Shown: piece by piece, positions 16,415 to 25,434 of the stretch
Position numbering within the stretch: position 1 is the stretch's first letter
Layout: every line of letters begins with the position of its first letter
Source of the DNA: Fibrella aestuarina BUZ 2
GTDB lineage: Bacteria > Bacteroidota > Bacteroidia > Cytophagales > Spirosomataceae
Direction: 5' to 3'
Assembly: GCF_000331105.1 (NCBI RefSeq)
Contig: NC_020054.1
Coordinates: forward strand, 4,328,257-4,392,256
Length of the DNA: 64,000 nt
The notes under the pieces: generated by a model
Databases searched by the model: none
Told to the model about the DNA's origin: nothing
What the model saw: the letters and a program-made list of their open reading frames with translations, nothing else
Program-made: the position numbers and the translations under genes

Positions 16415-17786
16415 ATTTCCGCCATGTGAGGGCGTTGATGTTGGTACCAATCTTTTTGCCTTCGGCCAGCCCCACCACGTTGTCCTGATTGGTATGGATG
16501 CCGCCCCAAAAGCGTGACTGCGCGGCTTCTTCGGCCGTCGACCAGAAGGAAGTAAATGAGCGCGATACGTAACTCACCCTGCGCGCCTGATCGCTTGGGC
16601 GGCCCCAGTGCGACGTGTCGGTGAAGCGGAACGATGGTCCGTAGAGCGCTTCCAGCACCATGGCCGTAGCGCCCGATTGCACCGAGTGGCCCGAATAGAA
16701 CGCCGGGAAGGGCGGTTCGGGCCAGAACGAATTCCAGTTGGCGTCGATGTTGGCGCGGATGTAGGTGCCGGGGCGTTCGCAGTGGTAGGTGTACTTGGCT
16801 TTCCAGCAGTTGATGAACGCATCGGCCACGGCCATGCCCACGCGGGCGTAGGTCTCGGCGGTCTGATACAGATCAGCGTTGGCCGTGACCGCCACAATAC
16901 CCGCCAGGCTGTAGGAGTGGCCCGGTGGCGAGAACGTCTCAGTGGGGTCGTCGGCCCACCAGCCCGCGATGTTGCGCTCCTCCTGACTCAGCGACCCGTT
17001 TTTCTGGTACACCGCCGCAAACTCCTTGTAGTAGTCTGACGAACGACTGGTACTGTAGGGCGTCATCGACGGGACAGATAACGTGCTGTTGGCCAGCGCA
17101 AACGTGCGGTTCTGGCCCCAGTGCGGATGCAGCGGCGCCGTTGTGAAGACCTGCGCCTGCCCCGATGCTGGTGGCACCCAGAAGCCACTGCCGCGCGGGA
17201 ACACGTAGGTATTATCAAAATTTCGTTTGAACCCCTCGAAACCACCGTCCGTTTTCGACCAGGCAAAAATGGCTTCGGCCACCGCTTTGCCATACGCCAC
17301 CGACCGATCCATAACGGCCGGATCAACCGTAGCGGCAAATTGCTGATTGATGGCCCGTTCGAGGGAGTCGATCCGGTTCATCCGGACGGCGTCGTTATAG
17401 CCGAAATCAAACATTCGTTTCAGGATCACGGCCTGCCCGGCGTTGAGCGCCAGTTCGTACTGGTAGGTTTTGCCGGCTTCGGGAACGGGCAGGTTCGTCA
17501 GCCCGACCAGTTGACCGGCCAGCGACCGATGCGTGGGGCTGCCGTTGACGACACATTCGTACATGGTCAGGCCGGCATAGCCCAGCGAACGCGACCCGTA
17601 GGTCGGGCTGTTACCCCCCAGCCGGTACATGGTTTGCAGGGTTAGTAGCCCCCATTTCACAGCCACATTCGTGCTGTTGGTGACGATGGGCGGCGGTCCC
17701 GGATCGGGATCAGAAATAGGATCGGGTTCGTGCTTGCAGCTTAGGCACAGCAACAGGAAGGCAAAGGCAAGTAGCGAATGTCGCAT
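16413..17786 (-). CDS. vanadium-dependent haloperoxidase-type / PAP2-superfamily lipoprotein
   Basis: 457 residues from ATG 17786. The signal peptide ends LCLSCKHEPD, with a plausible lipobox Cys, followed by a Pro/Asp linker. The three-part PAP2/haloperoxidase signature is complete: KYTYHCERP (about 337), FYSGH (about 365) and SRFWGGIHTNQD (about 428). These residues bind vanadate in haloperoxidases or phosphate in acid phosphatases; which activity applies cannot be told from sequence. The protein probably works outside the cytoplasm. It ends inside the inverted repeat shared with the atpZ-like gene. Confidence 0.85.
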   Translation of the reverse strand: MRHSLLAFAFLLLCLSCKHEPDPISDPDPGPPPIVTNSTNVAVKWGLLTLQTMYRLGGNSPTYGSRSLGYAGLTMYECVVNGSPTHRSLAGQLVGLTNLPVPEAGKTYQYELALNAGQAVILKRMFDFGYNDAVRMNRIDSLERAINQQFAATVDPAVMDRSVAYGKAVAEAIFAWSKTDGGFEGFKRNFDNTYVFPRGSGFWVPPASGQAQVFTTAPLHPHWGQNRTFALANSTLSVPSMTPYSTSRSSDYYKEFAAVYQKNGSLSQEERNIAGWWADDPTETFSPPGHSYSLAGIVAVTANADLYQTAETYARVGMAVADAFINCWKAKYTYHCERPGTYIRANIDANWNSFWPEPPFPAFYSGHSVQSGATAMVLEALYGPSFRFTDTSHWGRPSDQARRVSYVSRSFTSFWSTAEEAAQSRFWGGIHTNQDNVVGLAEGKKIGTNINALTWRK

Positions 17787-17887
17787 AGAGTTGAGCAGAG
17801 GAAGCGGAACGTGCCACAAAGACCCACCGAAACTACGATGCGTTGGATGATTGCCAAAGGAATTGATTGAGAGGTTTGCCTCTCGGG

Positions 17888-17909
17888 AAAGCCGTTGGTG
17901 AACGGCTTT
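17888..17909 (-). terminator. hairpin after the thioredoxin-fold gene
   Basis: AAAGCCGTT and AACGGCTTT form a perfect 9-bp stem around GGTG. It lies about 55 bases past the stop of the minus-strand thioredoxin-fold gene. It is weak as a terminator because no clear T-run follows on the minus strand. Confidence 0.45.
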
Positions 17910-17964
17910 GGTTTCGGACAGCCTCGTGCCACATGGCCATCCAGCTTGGAACCAGGTGCCTGTA

Positions 17965-19473
17965 CTACTTCTGCGTTGTCAACAGCTTGTCAAATAACTG
18001 CCGCGTGGCGGGGTCACCGGGGCGGGACGCATCGGCTTGCAGTAGTTTGCCACCCCGCCCTAGCAGTACGTACCTGGGAATCGTTACGATCTTGAGCCGA
18101 CGGGCAATCTCCGAATCGTATTCGTTGACAAGCAGGTAATTCTCGGCGTCAGCCAGCCCCACCTGGCGTAGTGCTCGTTTCCAGGCGGCCGGGTCTTTAT
18201 CCAGGGAGACATACACAAAGCGGACACCGCGTTTGCTATAGTCGGCCTTTAACTGATGCGAACTGGGCATTTCGGCCCGACAGGGGCCGCACCAACTCGC
18301 CCAGAAGTCTACATACGTCAGGGGTTGCGTTAGCGAATCGGTCAGCGATTCCCAGTTCAACCCCTGCACATTCGATACCGACAAGAGTTGGTTGGTTCGG
18401 TTCGGGACCGTTCGGTCCCTGGCCAGCACATCCACTTTCGACGCCAACCCTTCCGACACGTAGCTTCGTAGAGCGGGATTGGCACTTAGCGCCATAAACT
18501 GATTGACCATCACGGCTAACGAATCGTGGCTGTCTTTAGACGCGATTGTCAGCAGGTCAAACAGGGCTATGTCGCGCGTCTGTCCGCTGAATCGGCTCAC
18601 GCCCGTCTGGAACAACTGAAACACATCAGACTGAGCATCCGCCCGGCCTTTGCCAGCCAAGTAGGTCAGGTAATTCAGCGCAGCCGCCCGGTACTCAAAC
18701 AGGTAGAAATGGTCGTCGTCTACGCGGAACCCAGCCTCAAGCGCCTCGGTTACGGCCGGTATAGCAGTTGGAGGTGGTACGGCCTGCTTCGACTGCCGCC
18801 AGGGCGAGAAGTAATTTCCCGTCAGTTCCTCGAACCGGGTATAATAAAAACTGGCCCTCAGGTAGGCGGCAAAAGCAGGCCGGATTGGATACTGGTCGGC
18901 CTGTTGCTTCAGAAAGCGCGTCCGCTGCTCATAGGCTTTCTCAATCTGGGCGACCCGATCCTGTTCGGTTTTTGCCGGGGCGCGCATACTCGCTTCGAAG
19001 CCTTCATAAGCCCCCAGCACCTGATTCATCTGAGCAAAGAAGTTCAGTTCCTTACTGCGAAGCGAGTCACCCGCTACAGACAGGCGCGTATTCCCCGCCT
19101 TATCCTTGGTGGCCTGAATGTGGTCGTCCGGATAAATGACAAAAGAAGTACTCTTCCCGTTGGGGTAGCCTGTCAGCTCATCTACACAGATAATTCGGAC
19201 AGGATAAGGAGCAGTCAGGATAAATGACCCGCTTTTTCCTTTGTTGACTCTTGCCATGGGCACTGGCTCCCTGAAAAAATCGGTGTAGTAAAACTGGATC
19301 GGGCTTTTGGACCTCGTATTACTGACGGTCAAAACGGCCGAGTCGGCGCGGTTGGGCGGCTTTGGGAACAGCTGGGACTGCTTGTCTGGCTTCGACGCCG
19401 CCCCCATCAGCAATAGACTACAGAGGCCTGACATCAATACCGGCCTGGCAGACAAACGGAACGCGGTCAGCAT
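17965..19473 (-). CDS. secreted TlpA-like thioredoxin-fold protein
   Basis: 502 residues with an N-terminal signal sequence (MLTAFRLSARPVLMSGLCSLLLMGAAS). The C-terminal about 140 residues are a TlpA/AhpC-TSA thioredoxin domain with the redox motif WASWCGPCRAEMP (about 395) and the cis-Pro segment VTIPRYVLLG. The long N-terminal half is less typical: it has beta-rich and helical parts reminiscent of the extra domains found in Bacteroidota TlpA proteins. It probably acts as a periplasmic thiol-disulfide reductase. A second, shorter protein of the same type lies at 58944-59981. Confidence 0.85.
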   Translation of the reverse strand: MLTAFRLSARPVLMSGLCSLLLMGAASKPDKQSQLFPKPPNRADSAVLTVSNTRSKSPIQFYYTDFFREPVPMARVNKGKSGSFILTAPYPVRIICVDELTGYPNGKSTSFVIYPDDHIQATKDKAGNTRLSVAGDSLRSKELNFFAQMNQVLGAYEGFEASMRAPAKTEQDRVAQIEKAYEQRTRFLKQQADQYPIRPAFAAYLRASFYYTRFEELTGNYFSPWRQSKQAVPPPTAIPAVTEALEAGFRVDDDHFYLFEYRAAALNYLTYLAGKGRADAQSDVFQLFQTGVSRFSGQTRDIALFDLLTIASKDSHDSLAVMVNQFMALSANPALRSYVSEGLASKVDVLARDRTVPNRTNQLLSVSNVQGLNWESLTDSLTQPLTYVDFWASWCGPCRAEMPSSHQLKADYSKRGVRFVYVSLDKDPAAWKRALRQVGLADAENYLLVNEYDSEIARRLKIVTIPRYVLLGRGGKLLQADASRPGDPATRQLFDKLLTTQK

Positions 19474-19807
19474 AAAACGATTCGTGGTTTAGGAGAGGGG
19501 TACGGCCAAATTAACCGAAACAGACCAGACTGTCACCACAAAGATTCTGCTTACTCTATAGACAACGCTGACGTTGGTCTGAACACAGACCTATTGCTGC
19601 TATTTAGGTGCTCCATTCCTCATGCGTCGCGGAAACCACTGATCTTGTGCTGACAACGTACCTGAGGCCTATTGCTTCGCGACTGGGTACGTTCCCGCGC
19701 TTCGGCCAGTTTCCTATAAAATAGATCCAACTTGCTTTGATACTTATTTATCAATTGTATATAATTGTCTTTACAACTATCCGCCTAACCGCCAATATAT
19801 TGGTATC
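19474..19807. other. intergenic region with an inverted GGTACGT pair
   Basis: AACGTACC at 19655-19662 faces GGTACGTT at 19686-19693, the same arrangement as at 847-884 and 31715-31757. The last about 70 bases before the next gene become very AT-rich. No gene or RNA is visible. Confidence 0.45.
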
Positions 19808-20611
19808 TTGATGAAAGAATTGTTACAAACTATTTTTAAGACTACAGAAGATCGCCTTAAAAATCCTTTCATAGGAGCATTTACAACATCGTGGCTTGTT
19901 TTCAATTGGAATGCTATTCTATATCTATTATTTTCAAAAAAAGATATAGAGGAAAAGATTCGTTATATAGAAAATAACTTATCGCACGAGGGAACAGCAA
20001 TATGGCTCCCTCTCCTTTCAGCATTTTTATACACTTTGCTCTTACCTTATTTAAATCTTTTGATCGATGAAGTTCTCAACTATTCTGTCGTGAGAAGTGA
20101 AAAAAATATAATACGGAAGAAGACAAACAATATTGAGAACCAAAAACTTCTTGCCATTGAAGAAATAAAGCTAGAAGATACTAAAACAGAGTATAGAGAG
20201 AAGAGGCAACAAAATAATTTAATTGAAGAGTTACAAAAAAAAGTGATACAGTATGAGGATGAAATCAAAACAAACAGAGATTCTTACAATCAGGCAACAG
20301 ATGAATTCAGGAGCGTTCTACAAAAACTTGAAGAAGAGAAAGCGAATCTCTTAGTCAGTTATGAAAATCGACTTAATGATTTAAGTAAAGAGAAGGATTC
20401 TACAATTGAAGAGCTGCAAAAGACAATCAGCAGTTTTAGCAAAGAATCAAAAATCATTTATTCATTTAGCAATGGTCAAGACTTATATGAAAGTAAAGAC
20501 GGCACTAGAACAATATATATCAACAAGAACAATCGTAGTGTTTACAGTGAAGAAGAATTTCAAGATTTTATAAAGGCTTACACATTAAACAAATACATCG
20601 AATCAATATAA
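19808..20611 (+). CDS. membrane-anchored coiled-coil protein of unknown function in an AT-rich island
   Basis: 267 residues. The N-terminus (LKNPFIGAFTTSWLVFNWNAILYLLF) contains a membrane segment, and a second hydrophobic segment follows (IWLPLLSAFLYTLLLPYLNLLI). A long coiled coil spans about residues 100-215 (heptads in LIEELQKKVIQYEDEI and LSKEKDSTIEELQKTI), and a short C-terminal domain ends the protein. Base composition is very AT-rich compared with both neighbours, and codon choice follows suit (AAA, ATA, TTA), suggesting recent horizontal transfer. I do not recognise a named family. Two membrane helices plus a cytoplasmic coiled coil could fit a sensor or defence effector, but that is speculation. 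Confidence 0.8.
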   Translation: MMKELLQTIFKTTEDRLKNPFIGAFTTSWLVFNWNAILYLLFSKKDIEEKIRYIENNLSHEGTAIWLPLLSAFLYTLLLPYLNLLIDEVLNYSVVRSEKNIIRKKTNNIENQKLLAIEEIKLEDTKTEYREKRQQNNLIEELQKKVIQYEDEIKTNRDSYNQATDEFRSVLQKLEEEKANLLVSYENRLNDLSKEKDSTIEELQKTISSFSKESKIIYSFSNGQDLYESKDGTRTIYINKNNRSVYSEEEFQDFIKAYTLNKYIESI

Positions 20612-20613
20612 AT

Positions 20614-21363
20614 CTATAGACCGTTACTCTCCCGGGCTGCGGCCAGTTTCCACCAGGGCAGGTAAGGCTGATCGTGGTGCTCGAAATGGTAGCCGAAGAA
20701 ATAGCACGACACAAACGCCCAAACGTGGTTGAGGCTCTGGCTGCGGGCGTTATGGGGCGGGTTTTCGTGGTCACCCCGGTGCGGCAGGTACGTGCCGAAG
20801 AAGAATAGTTGAAACGTGCTCAGAATAGCCGGGACCATCCAGTACAGAATCAGGTTCTCCATCGGAAACCAGATTTTCAGCACGTTGTAGGTTAGGGCCA
20901 TCAGCAGCACCTGCCAGATGGTGACGTAACTGCGGGCAAAGGCCAGAAACCAGAGCAGGATGTTGGCGTTGCCGCGGTGAAAATCGGGGTCGTGGTCGGT
21001 GGCGGCGTGCTTGTGGTGCAGGTGGTGGCCCTTCGTCAGCTTCGCGTAGTTGTTGAACGCAAACAGCGTGGTGGCAACCCAGCCGATGGCGTCGTTGAGG
21101 CGGCGGTTGGTGGGCGCGACCACACCGTGAATCGCATCGTGCGCCGTGATGAACATGCCCGTGTACAGGTGCGTTTGCAGCAGCACCAGCAGGTACGTGA
21201 GCGGGTTCGTCCAGTCGATGGTATAGTTCAGCAGAAACGCCAGCAGCCCGAACCAGCCCACCAGAATCGTCAGACCGATGGCCACACCGCGGTACGGATT
21301 CGTCAGGTACCAGCGAGCCGAAGCGTCGTGTTGGGGGGCGGGATACAGTTGAGTCGTGGGCAT
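20614..21363 (-). CDS. fatty-acid-desaturase-superfamily enzyme, CrtW-like carotenoid ketolase
   Basis: 249 residues of a membrane di-iron enzyme with histidine boxes HDAIH (about 75), HHLHHKH (about 112) and the C-terminal GYHFEHHDQPYLPWWKL (about 225-241). The FGTYLPHRG segment and this last box resemble beta-carotene ketolases of the CrtW type, which add keto groups to carotenoids in the membrane. Many Cytophagales are carotenoid-coloured, but no other carotenoid gene is in the window, so a plain fatty-acid desaturase or hydroxylase stays possible. It is convergent with the AT-rich gene, with only two bases between them. Confidence 0.75.
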   Translation of the reverse strand: MPTTQLYPAPQHDASARWYLTNPYRGVAIGLTILVGWFGLLAFLLNYTIDWTNPLTYLLVLLQTHLYTGMFITAHDAIHGVVAPTNRRLNDAIGWVATTLFAFNNYAKLTKGHHLHHKHAATDHDPDFHRGNANILLWFLAFARSYVTIWQVLLMALTYNVLKIWFPMENLILYWMVPAILSTFQLFFFGTYLPHRGDHENPPHNARSQSLNHVWAFVSCYFFGYHFEHHDQPYLPWWKLAAARESNGL

Positions 21364-21441
21364 AAGGGGCGGCTGAACAAAGGCCAGTCTGCCAGATAGG
21401 CTGGTCTAGTTCTCAACGGCGGCTTCACCCAAAATGTTCGC

Positions 21442-21449
21442 TACCTTTG
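21442..21449 (+). promoter_or_regulatory. TAnnTTTG -7 promoter element for the phosphatase gene
   Basis: TACCTTTG lies 60 bases before the start of the PafA-type gene and fits the Bacteroidota -7 consensus. I see no clear -33 element. Confidence 0.55.
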
Positions 21450-21508
21450 CGGCTTCATGAGCGCAGTTTCCTCACTGTGTTGCCTTCGAACGGTCTTTTC
21501 TGCCCATT

Positions 21509-23173
21509 ATGCGTTTCTCAACGGCACTCTGTGCACCCCTCCTGTTTTTCAGCACGTTCTCGGTTGTTGGTCAGTCCAAGCGCGCGCTGACGGCTCCGGC
21601 TATTCCTTCGTTCCCTGATCGGCCCAAACTCGTCGTTGGCATCGTCGTCGACCAGATGCGGTACGATTACCTGTATCGGTACTACGAAAAGTTTGGTAAC
21701 GGCGGCTTTCGGCGGCTCATGGACCAGGGCTATAACTGCCGCAACAACCATTACCATTACGCCGCTACGTATACCGGTCCCGGCCACGCGGCCATTTATA
21801 CGGGTTCGTCGCCAGCCTACAACGGCATCGTGGGCAACGACTTCTACGACCGGCAGCAAGGGCGGCTCGTGTACTGCGCCGAAGACACATCGGCCCGGAG
21901 TGTCGGCAATACCAGCTCAGCAGGCCGGATGTCGCCCCGGAATATGCTGACGACGACCATCGGCGATCAGCTCAAACTGGCGACCGACGGACGCGCCAAA
22001 GTAATTGGGGTAGCCCTGAAAGACCGGGGGTCCATCCTACCCGCCGGCCACGCCGCCGACGCCGCCTACTGGTTTGACTCGAAAGATGGCAACTGGATCA
22101 CGAGCACGTTCTACCGCAAGGACCTGCCCGACTGGGTACGTCGCTACAACGACCGCCGCCTCCCCGATCAGTTTATCCGCCAGAAGTGGGAGCTACTCCT
22201 GCCCCTGGACAAATACACCGAAAGCACCACCGACGATCAGCCGTTTGAAGCCACGCTGCCCGGCGAACTGAAAGCCATTCACCCGCACGAATTCGTGACC
22301 GTAAGCGGGCAAAGCCGCTATGAAGTGCTCCGCAGCACGCCCTTCGGCGATCAGCTCACGAAAGAGTTTGCGCTGGCAGCGATCGACGGCGAGCAACTCG
22401 GCAAAGACAACATCACCGACCTGCTGGCGGTCAGCTTTTCGTCGACCGACTACATTGGCCATGCCTTCGGCACGCACTCGGTGGAGATTGAAGACGAATA
22501 CCTGAAGCTGGATCGCCAACTGGCCGAGTTGTTCAACGAGATCGACAAGAAAGTGGGCAAAGGCACCTGGATGGCGTTTCTGTCGGCCGACCACGGCGCG
22601 GCCGATATCCCCGGCTTCTCGCAGCTTTACCGCATTCCGGCCGATACCAAATCCTACGGCGAAGCGGGTGAAGCGGCCCGCACGGCCCTCACCAAAGCCT
22701 ACGGCCCCGGCAACTGGGTGCTTCAGTACATCAACCAGCAGATTTACCTGAACACGGCCCTGTTTGCCGAGAAGAAAATCGCCATCAGCGAAGCCTACGA
22801 GATCGTTCGGGTGGCGTTGCTGGCCCAGCGCGGCGTCATCAATGTGCTGAACCTGCACAACCTGGGCAACATGGCCCTGCCCGAAAACCAGTTGAGCATG
22901 CTGCGCAACATTTACCACCCCAACCGGAGCGGTGATTTCTATGTGATGCTACAGGCGGGCTGGTTTGAAGGCCGTAACCGGGGCACGACCCACGGTACCA
23001 TGTACCCCTACGACACGCACGTGCCGTTCCTGCTCTACGGCTGGGGCATCAAACCCGGCCAGACCTTCCACCGCACCCAGATCGCCGACATTGCCCCAAC
23101 GGTCTGCGCCATCCTAGGCATTCTGGAACCCAGCGGCTGCGTAGGCAACCCGGTCGAAGACGCGCTGAAATAA
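21509..23173 (+). CDS. pafA: PafA-type alkaline phosphatase, secreted
   Basis: 554 residues with a signal peptide (MRFSTALCAPLLFFSTFSVVGQS). The alkaline-phosphatase-superfamily fold is recognisable by metal ligands in VVDQMRYDY, the Thr nucleophile in AATYTGPGHA (about 90), SADHGAADIPG and the His in GTTHGTMYPYDTHVPF. A Thr nucleophile in this setting is typical of the PafA phosphate-irrepressible monoesterases of Bacteroidota, which release phosphate in the periplasm. The gene stands alone with its own promoter and a strong terminator shared with the convergent amylase. Confidence 0.9.
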   Translation: MRFSTALCAPLLFFSTFSVVGQSKRALTAPAIPSFPDRPKLVVGIVVDQMRYDYLYRYYEKFGNGGFRRLMDQGYNCRNNHYHYAATYTGPGHAAIYTGSSPAYNGIVGNDFYDRQQGRLVYCAEDTSARSVGNTSSAGRMSPRNMLTTTIGDQLKLATDGRAKVIGVALKDRGSILPAGHAADAAYWFDSKDGNWITSTFYRKDLPDWVRRYNDRRLPDQFIRQKWELLLPLDKYTESTTDDQPFEATLPGELKAIHPHEFVTVSGQSRYEVLRSTPFGDQLTKEFALAAIDGEQLGKDNITDLLAVSFSSTDYIGHAFGTHSVEIEDEYLKLDRQLAELFNEIDKKVGKGTWMAFLSADHGAADIPGFSQLYRIPADTKSYGEAGEAARTALTKAYGPGNWVLQYINQQIYLNTALFAEKKIAISEAYEIVRVALLAQRGVINVLNLHNLGNMALPENQLSMLRNIYHPNRSGDFYVMLQAGWFEGRNRGTTHGTMYPYDTHVPFLLYGWGIKPGQTFHRTQIADIAPTVCAILGILEPSGCVGNPVEDALK

Positions 23174-23192
23174 ACCGCATTGCTCATTTAAT

Positions 23193-23262
23193 AAGGCTGT
23201 CGCGTCCGTTTTATCATTCCGACAACAGGGGAATGACAAAACGGACACGACAGCCTTTTTTA
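23193..23262. terminator. strong terminator between convergent pafA and amylase genes
   Basis: 28-base arms at 23193-23220 and 23230-23257 pair with two mismatches and are followed by a run of T on the plus strand. It serves the phosphatase gene directly and probably also the convergent amylase gene. Confidence 0.85.
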
Positions 23263-23287
23263 TTACTTAGTCAGTACTAATGCGTTA

Positions 23288-24856
23288 TCACTTCCGCAGC
23301 ACCACCACGCTGTACGGCGGCAGGGTCAATTGGTCTTTCTGAAGCGTAGCGGTGGCTTCTGACGTGAAAAGCATATTTCTGAAGCGGCGTTCAGCGGTAG
23401 GTAAGGTAACGGTGCTGGGTACGTTGCCGAGGTTGTGCACCACCAGCACATCGCCCGACGCGTGGGGCCGCACAAACGCCAGCACCCCGTCCTGACGAAT
23501 GCTGCTCGGTTGCAGGTTCGGGTTCAGCACCTGCGCCAGCGCGGGCGTTTGGCGGCGCAGGGCGATCAGCTTCCGGTAGTGGTTGTACAGCGATTTCGGA
23601 TCGGTCTGTTGCTGACTCAGCGGCGCCACGGTCGAGTCGGTCGAGAAACGGGGCGTCTGCCAGCGAGTGCGGGCGGTATCGGTAGCGCGGGTCGTCCACA
23701 AAAACGGCTCCCGGATCAGCTCGTCGGGTTTAGTGCCGAGCATGCCCAGTTCTTCGCCGTAGTAGATCCAGGGTTGGCCGGGCAGGGTCAGCAGCAGACT
23801 CGCCGCCACGCGCATCCGGTTCGGGTCGCCCCCGACGATCGAGCCGATCCGGTTCTGGTCGTGGTTATTGACCATCGTAGCGCTTACAAACGCGGGATTT
23901 TCTTTACCGTAGGCGGCGTAATCGGCCAGTAACTTGCTAACCAGGCTGCTATCGCGGCCCGTTTTGGCCATGTTTTGCAGGGCAAAGCAGGCGTCGAAGT
24001 GGAAGTTGGCGGGAAGGCCTTTAAAATAGGGCGCCACCTTGTCGGCGGTGTCCCAAACCTCGCCCAGCAGCAGCACGTCGGGTTTTACGGTCTGCAACGC
24101 CTGCCGGAATTCCTGCCAGAACTGGTGGTTTTTGGCCACGTCCCACTGCGGGTAAATGTGCTTGGCGGCGTCGAGCCGGAACCCATCGACGCCCACCTCC
24201 GTCAGCCAGAACCGGCCGATGTCGTAGAGTTCGCGGCGTAGCGACTGGTTATCCATGTTCAGGTCGGGCATGCCACCCCAGAACAGCCCATAGTATTTTT
24301 CGGCATCGGGCGAGGCGCTTTCACCACGCGGTGTGTGCCAGGGGCGCAGTTCCCACGAGTCGGCGGTGCGTTCACGATAGGCAACCCCCATCGAGTCGAT
24401 GGCCCGCTGCGACATCCAGACGTACCAGTTGCGGTAGGGCGACTGCCGGTCGGCCACGGCGGCCTTGAACCACGGGTGCTGGCTGCTCGAGTGATTGATG
24501 ACAAAGTCGAACAGCACCTTCATCTTACGGCGGTGCGCTTCGGTCAGCAGCCGCTTGAAATCCGCCATGGTGCCAAATTCCGGGTCGATGCCCCGGTAGT
24601 CGGTCACGTCGTATTTATGGTAGCTAGGCGACGGGCTCACGGGGGTCAGCCAGAGCACGTCGGCGCCTATCTGTTGCAGGTAATCGAGCTTAGCCGTGAT
24701 GCCGTTGATGTCGCCGATGCCATCGCCGTTGGAGTCGGCAAAGGAGCGAACAAAAATCTGGTAGCCGACGCGGGGCGGTTCGCCAACCGGCTGGTTTTGC
24801 GCCAGCAACCGATGGGTACTGATCAAAAAGAGGAAGCAATGTAAAAAGCGACGCAT
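23288..24856 (-). CDS. GH13 alpha-amylase family glycosidase, secreted
   Basis: 522 residues with a signal peptide (MRRFLHCFLFLISTHRLLAQ). The GH13 conserved regions are in order: DFVINHSS, nucleophile Asp in GVDGFRLDAAKH, acid/base Glu in LLLGEVWD and the third Asp in VNNHDQNR. The N-terminal FADSNGDGIGDINGI motif is common in oligosaccharide-active members and binds calcium. A short C-terminal beta domain ends the protein. It probably hydrolyses alpha-glucans in the periplasm. No SusC/SusD pair is nearby, so it is not part of a visible polysaccharide-utilisation locus. Confidence 0.92.
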   Translation of the reverse strand: MRRFLHCFLFLISTHRLLAQNQPVGEPPRVGYQIFVRSFADSNGDGIGDINGITAKLDYLQQIGADVLWLTPVSPSPSYHKYDVTDYRGIDPEFGTMADFKRLLTEAHRRKMKVLFDFVINHSSSQHPWFKAAVADRQSPYRNWYVWMSQRAIDSMGVAYRERTADSWELRPWHTPRGESASPDAEKYYGLFWGGMPDLNMDNQSLRRELYDIGRFWLTEVGVDGFRLDAAKHIYPQWDVAKNHQFWQEFRQALQTVKPDVLLLGEVWDTADKVAPYFKGLPANFHFDACFALQNMAKTGRDSSLVSKLLADYAAYGKENPAFVSATMVNNHDQNRIGSIVGGDPNRMRVAASLLLTLPGQPWIYYGEELGMLGTKPDELIREPFLWTTRATDTARTRWQTPRFSTDSTVAPLSQQQTDPKSLYNHYRKLIALRRQTPALAQVLNPNLQPSSIRQDGVLAFVRPHASGDVLVVHNLGNVPSTVTLPTAERRFRNMLFTSEATATLQKDQLTLPPYSVVVLRK

Positions 24857-24916
24857 TGTGAGCTGTGGGCCGTTGGATGACCCCGATAAATCCAGTTTAG
24901 TCGTAAAATGAGTCTA

Positions 24917-24924
24917 CAAAAGTA
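24917..24924 (-). promoter_or_regulatory. TAnnTTTG -7 promoter element for the amylase gene
   Basis: The minus-strand sequence TACTTTTG lies about 60 bases before the amylase start codon and fits the Bacteroidota -7 consensus. Confidence 0.5.
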
Positions 24925-25434
24925 GGGGTTGCCTTACCCGTCGTCGTGCCACTTTACCAAGGCGGGGCAGCTAGCGAAACCAGATCAACTACCTACAAAT
25001 CAATCCTTTACCTGACCGGTACGTAAACTGGCACGGTCAATTCGGCCGAACGGGGAAACACGTACCTGACCGGATGGCTGATCCGTCGTTGGCGAACGGC
25101 CCCGTGTCGGCACAGGCCGCTGCTCGCCTAAACTCGTTTGGATTTGTCCATAAAATGATGAAGTTTCCGTTCGGGCAGGCTTCTACAGGTAAGCGATTGG
25201 CGACTTGGGCAATTACGCTCCATGGCTCGCTCGACTTGTCTGGTAACCTACTGGGCAGTTACTCGTTTAGCCCGCCTACTCATTGCATTGATTACCGAGT
25301 AACCCTGTACTATTTGGGGAATTAGCGGATTTTTCGATCGATTGCGCTTTCAATCGTTTCTATTAGCAAATTTTCAACATTTTTGCTCTATTGTTTGCCA
25401 TTATACAATCTGAAGCCGTTTCCGTTGCCATTTT
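24925..25434. other. intergenic region, no clear gene
   Basis: This 510-base divergent region precedes pyruvate carboxylase. It contains one GGTACGT-motif copy near 25060 and turns AT-rich over the last 120 bases, as expected of a promoter region. A short open frame at 25074-25325 lacks coding character. Confidence 0.4.

Noticed and set aside
25074..25325. 83-codon frame in the region before pyc
   Set aside because: No signal, motif or coding-like composition, and no conserved neighbour arrangement; treated as chance.
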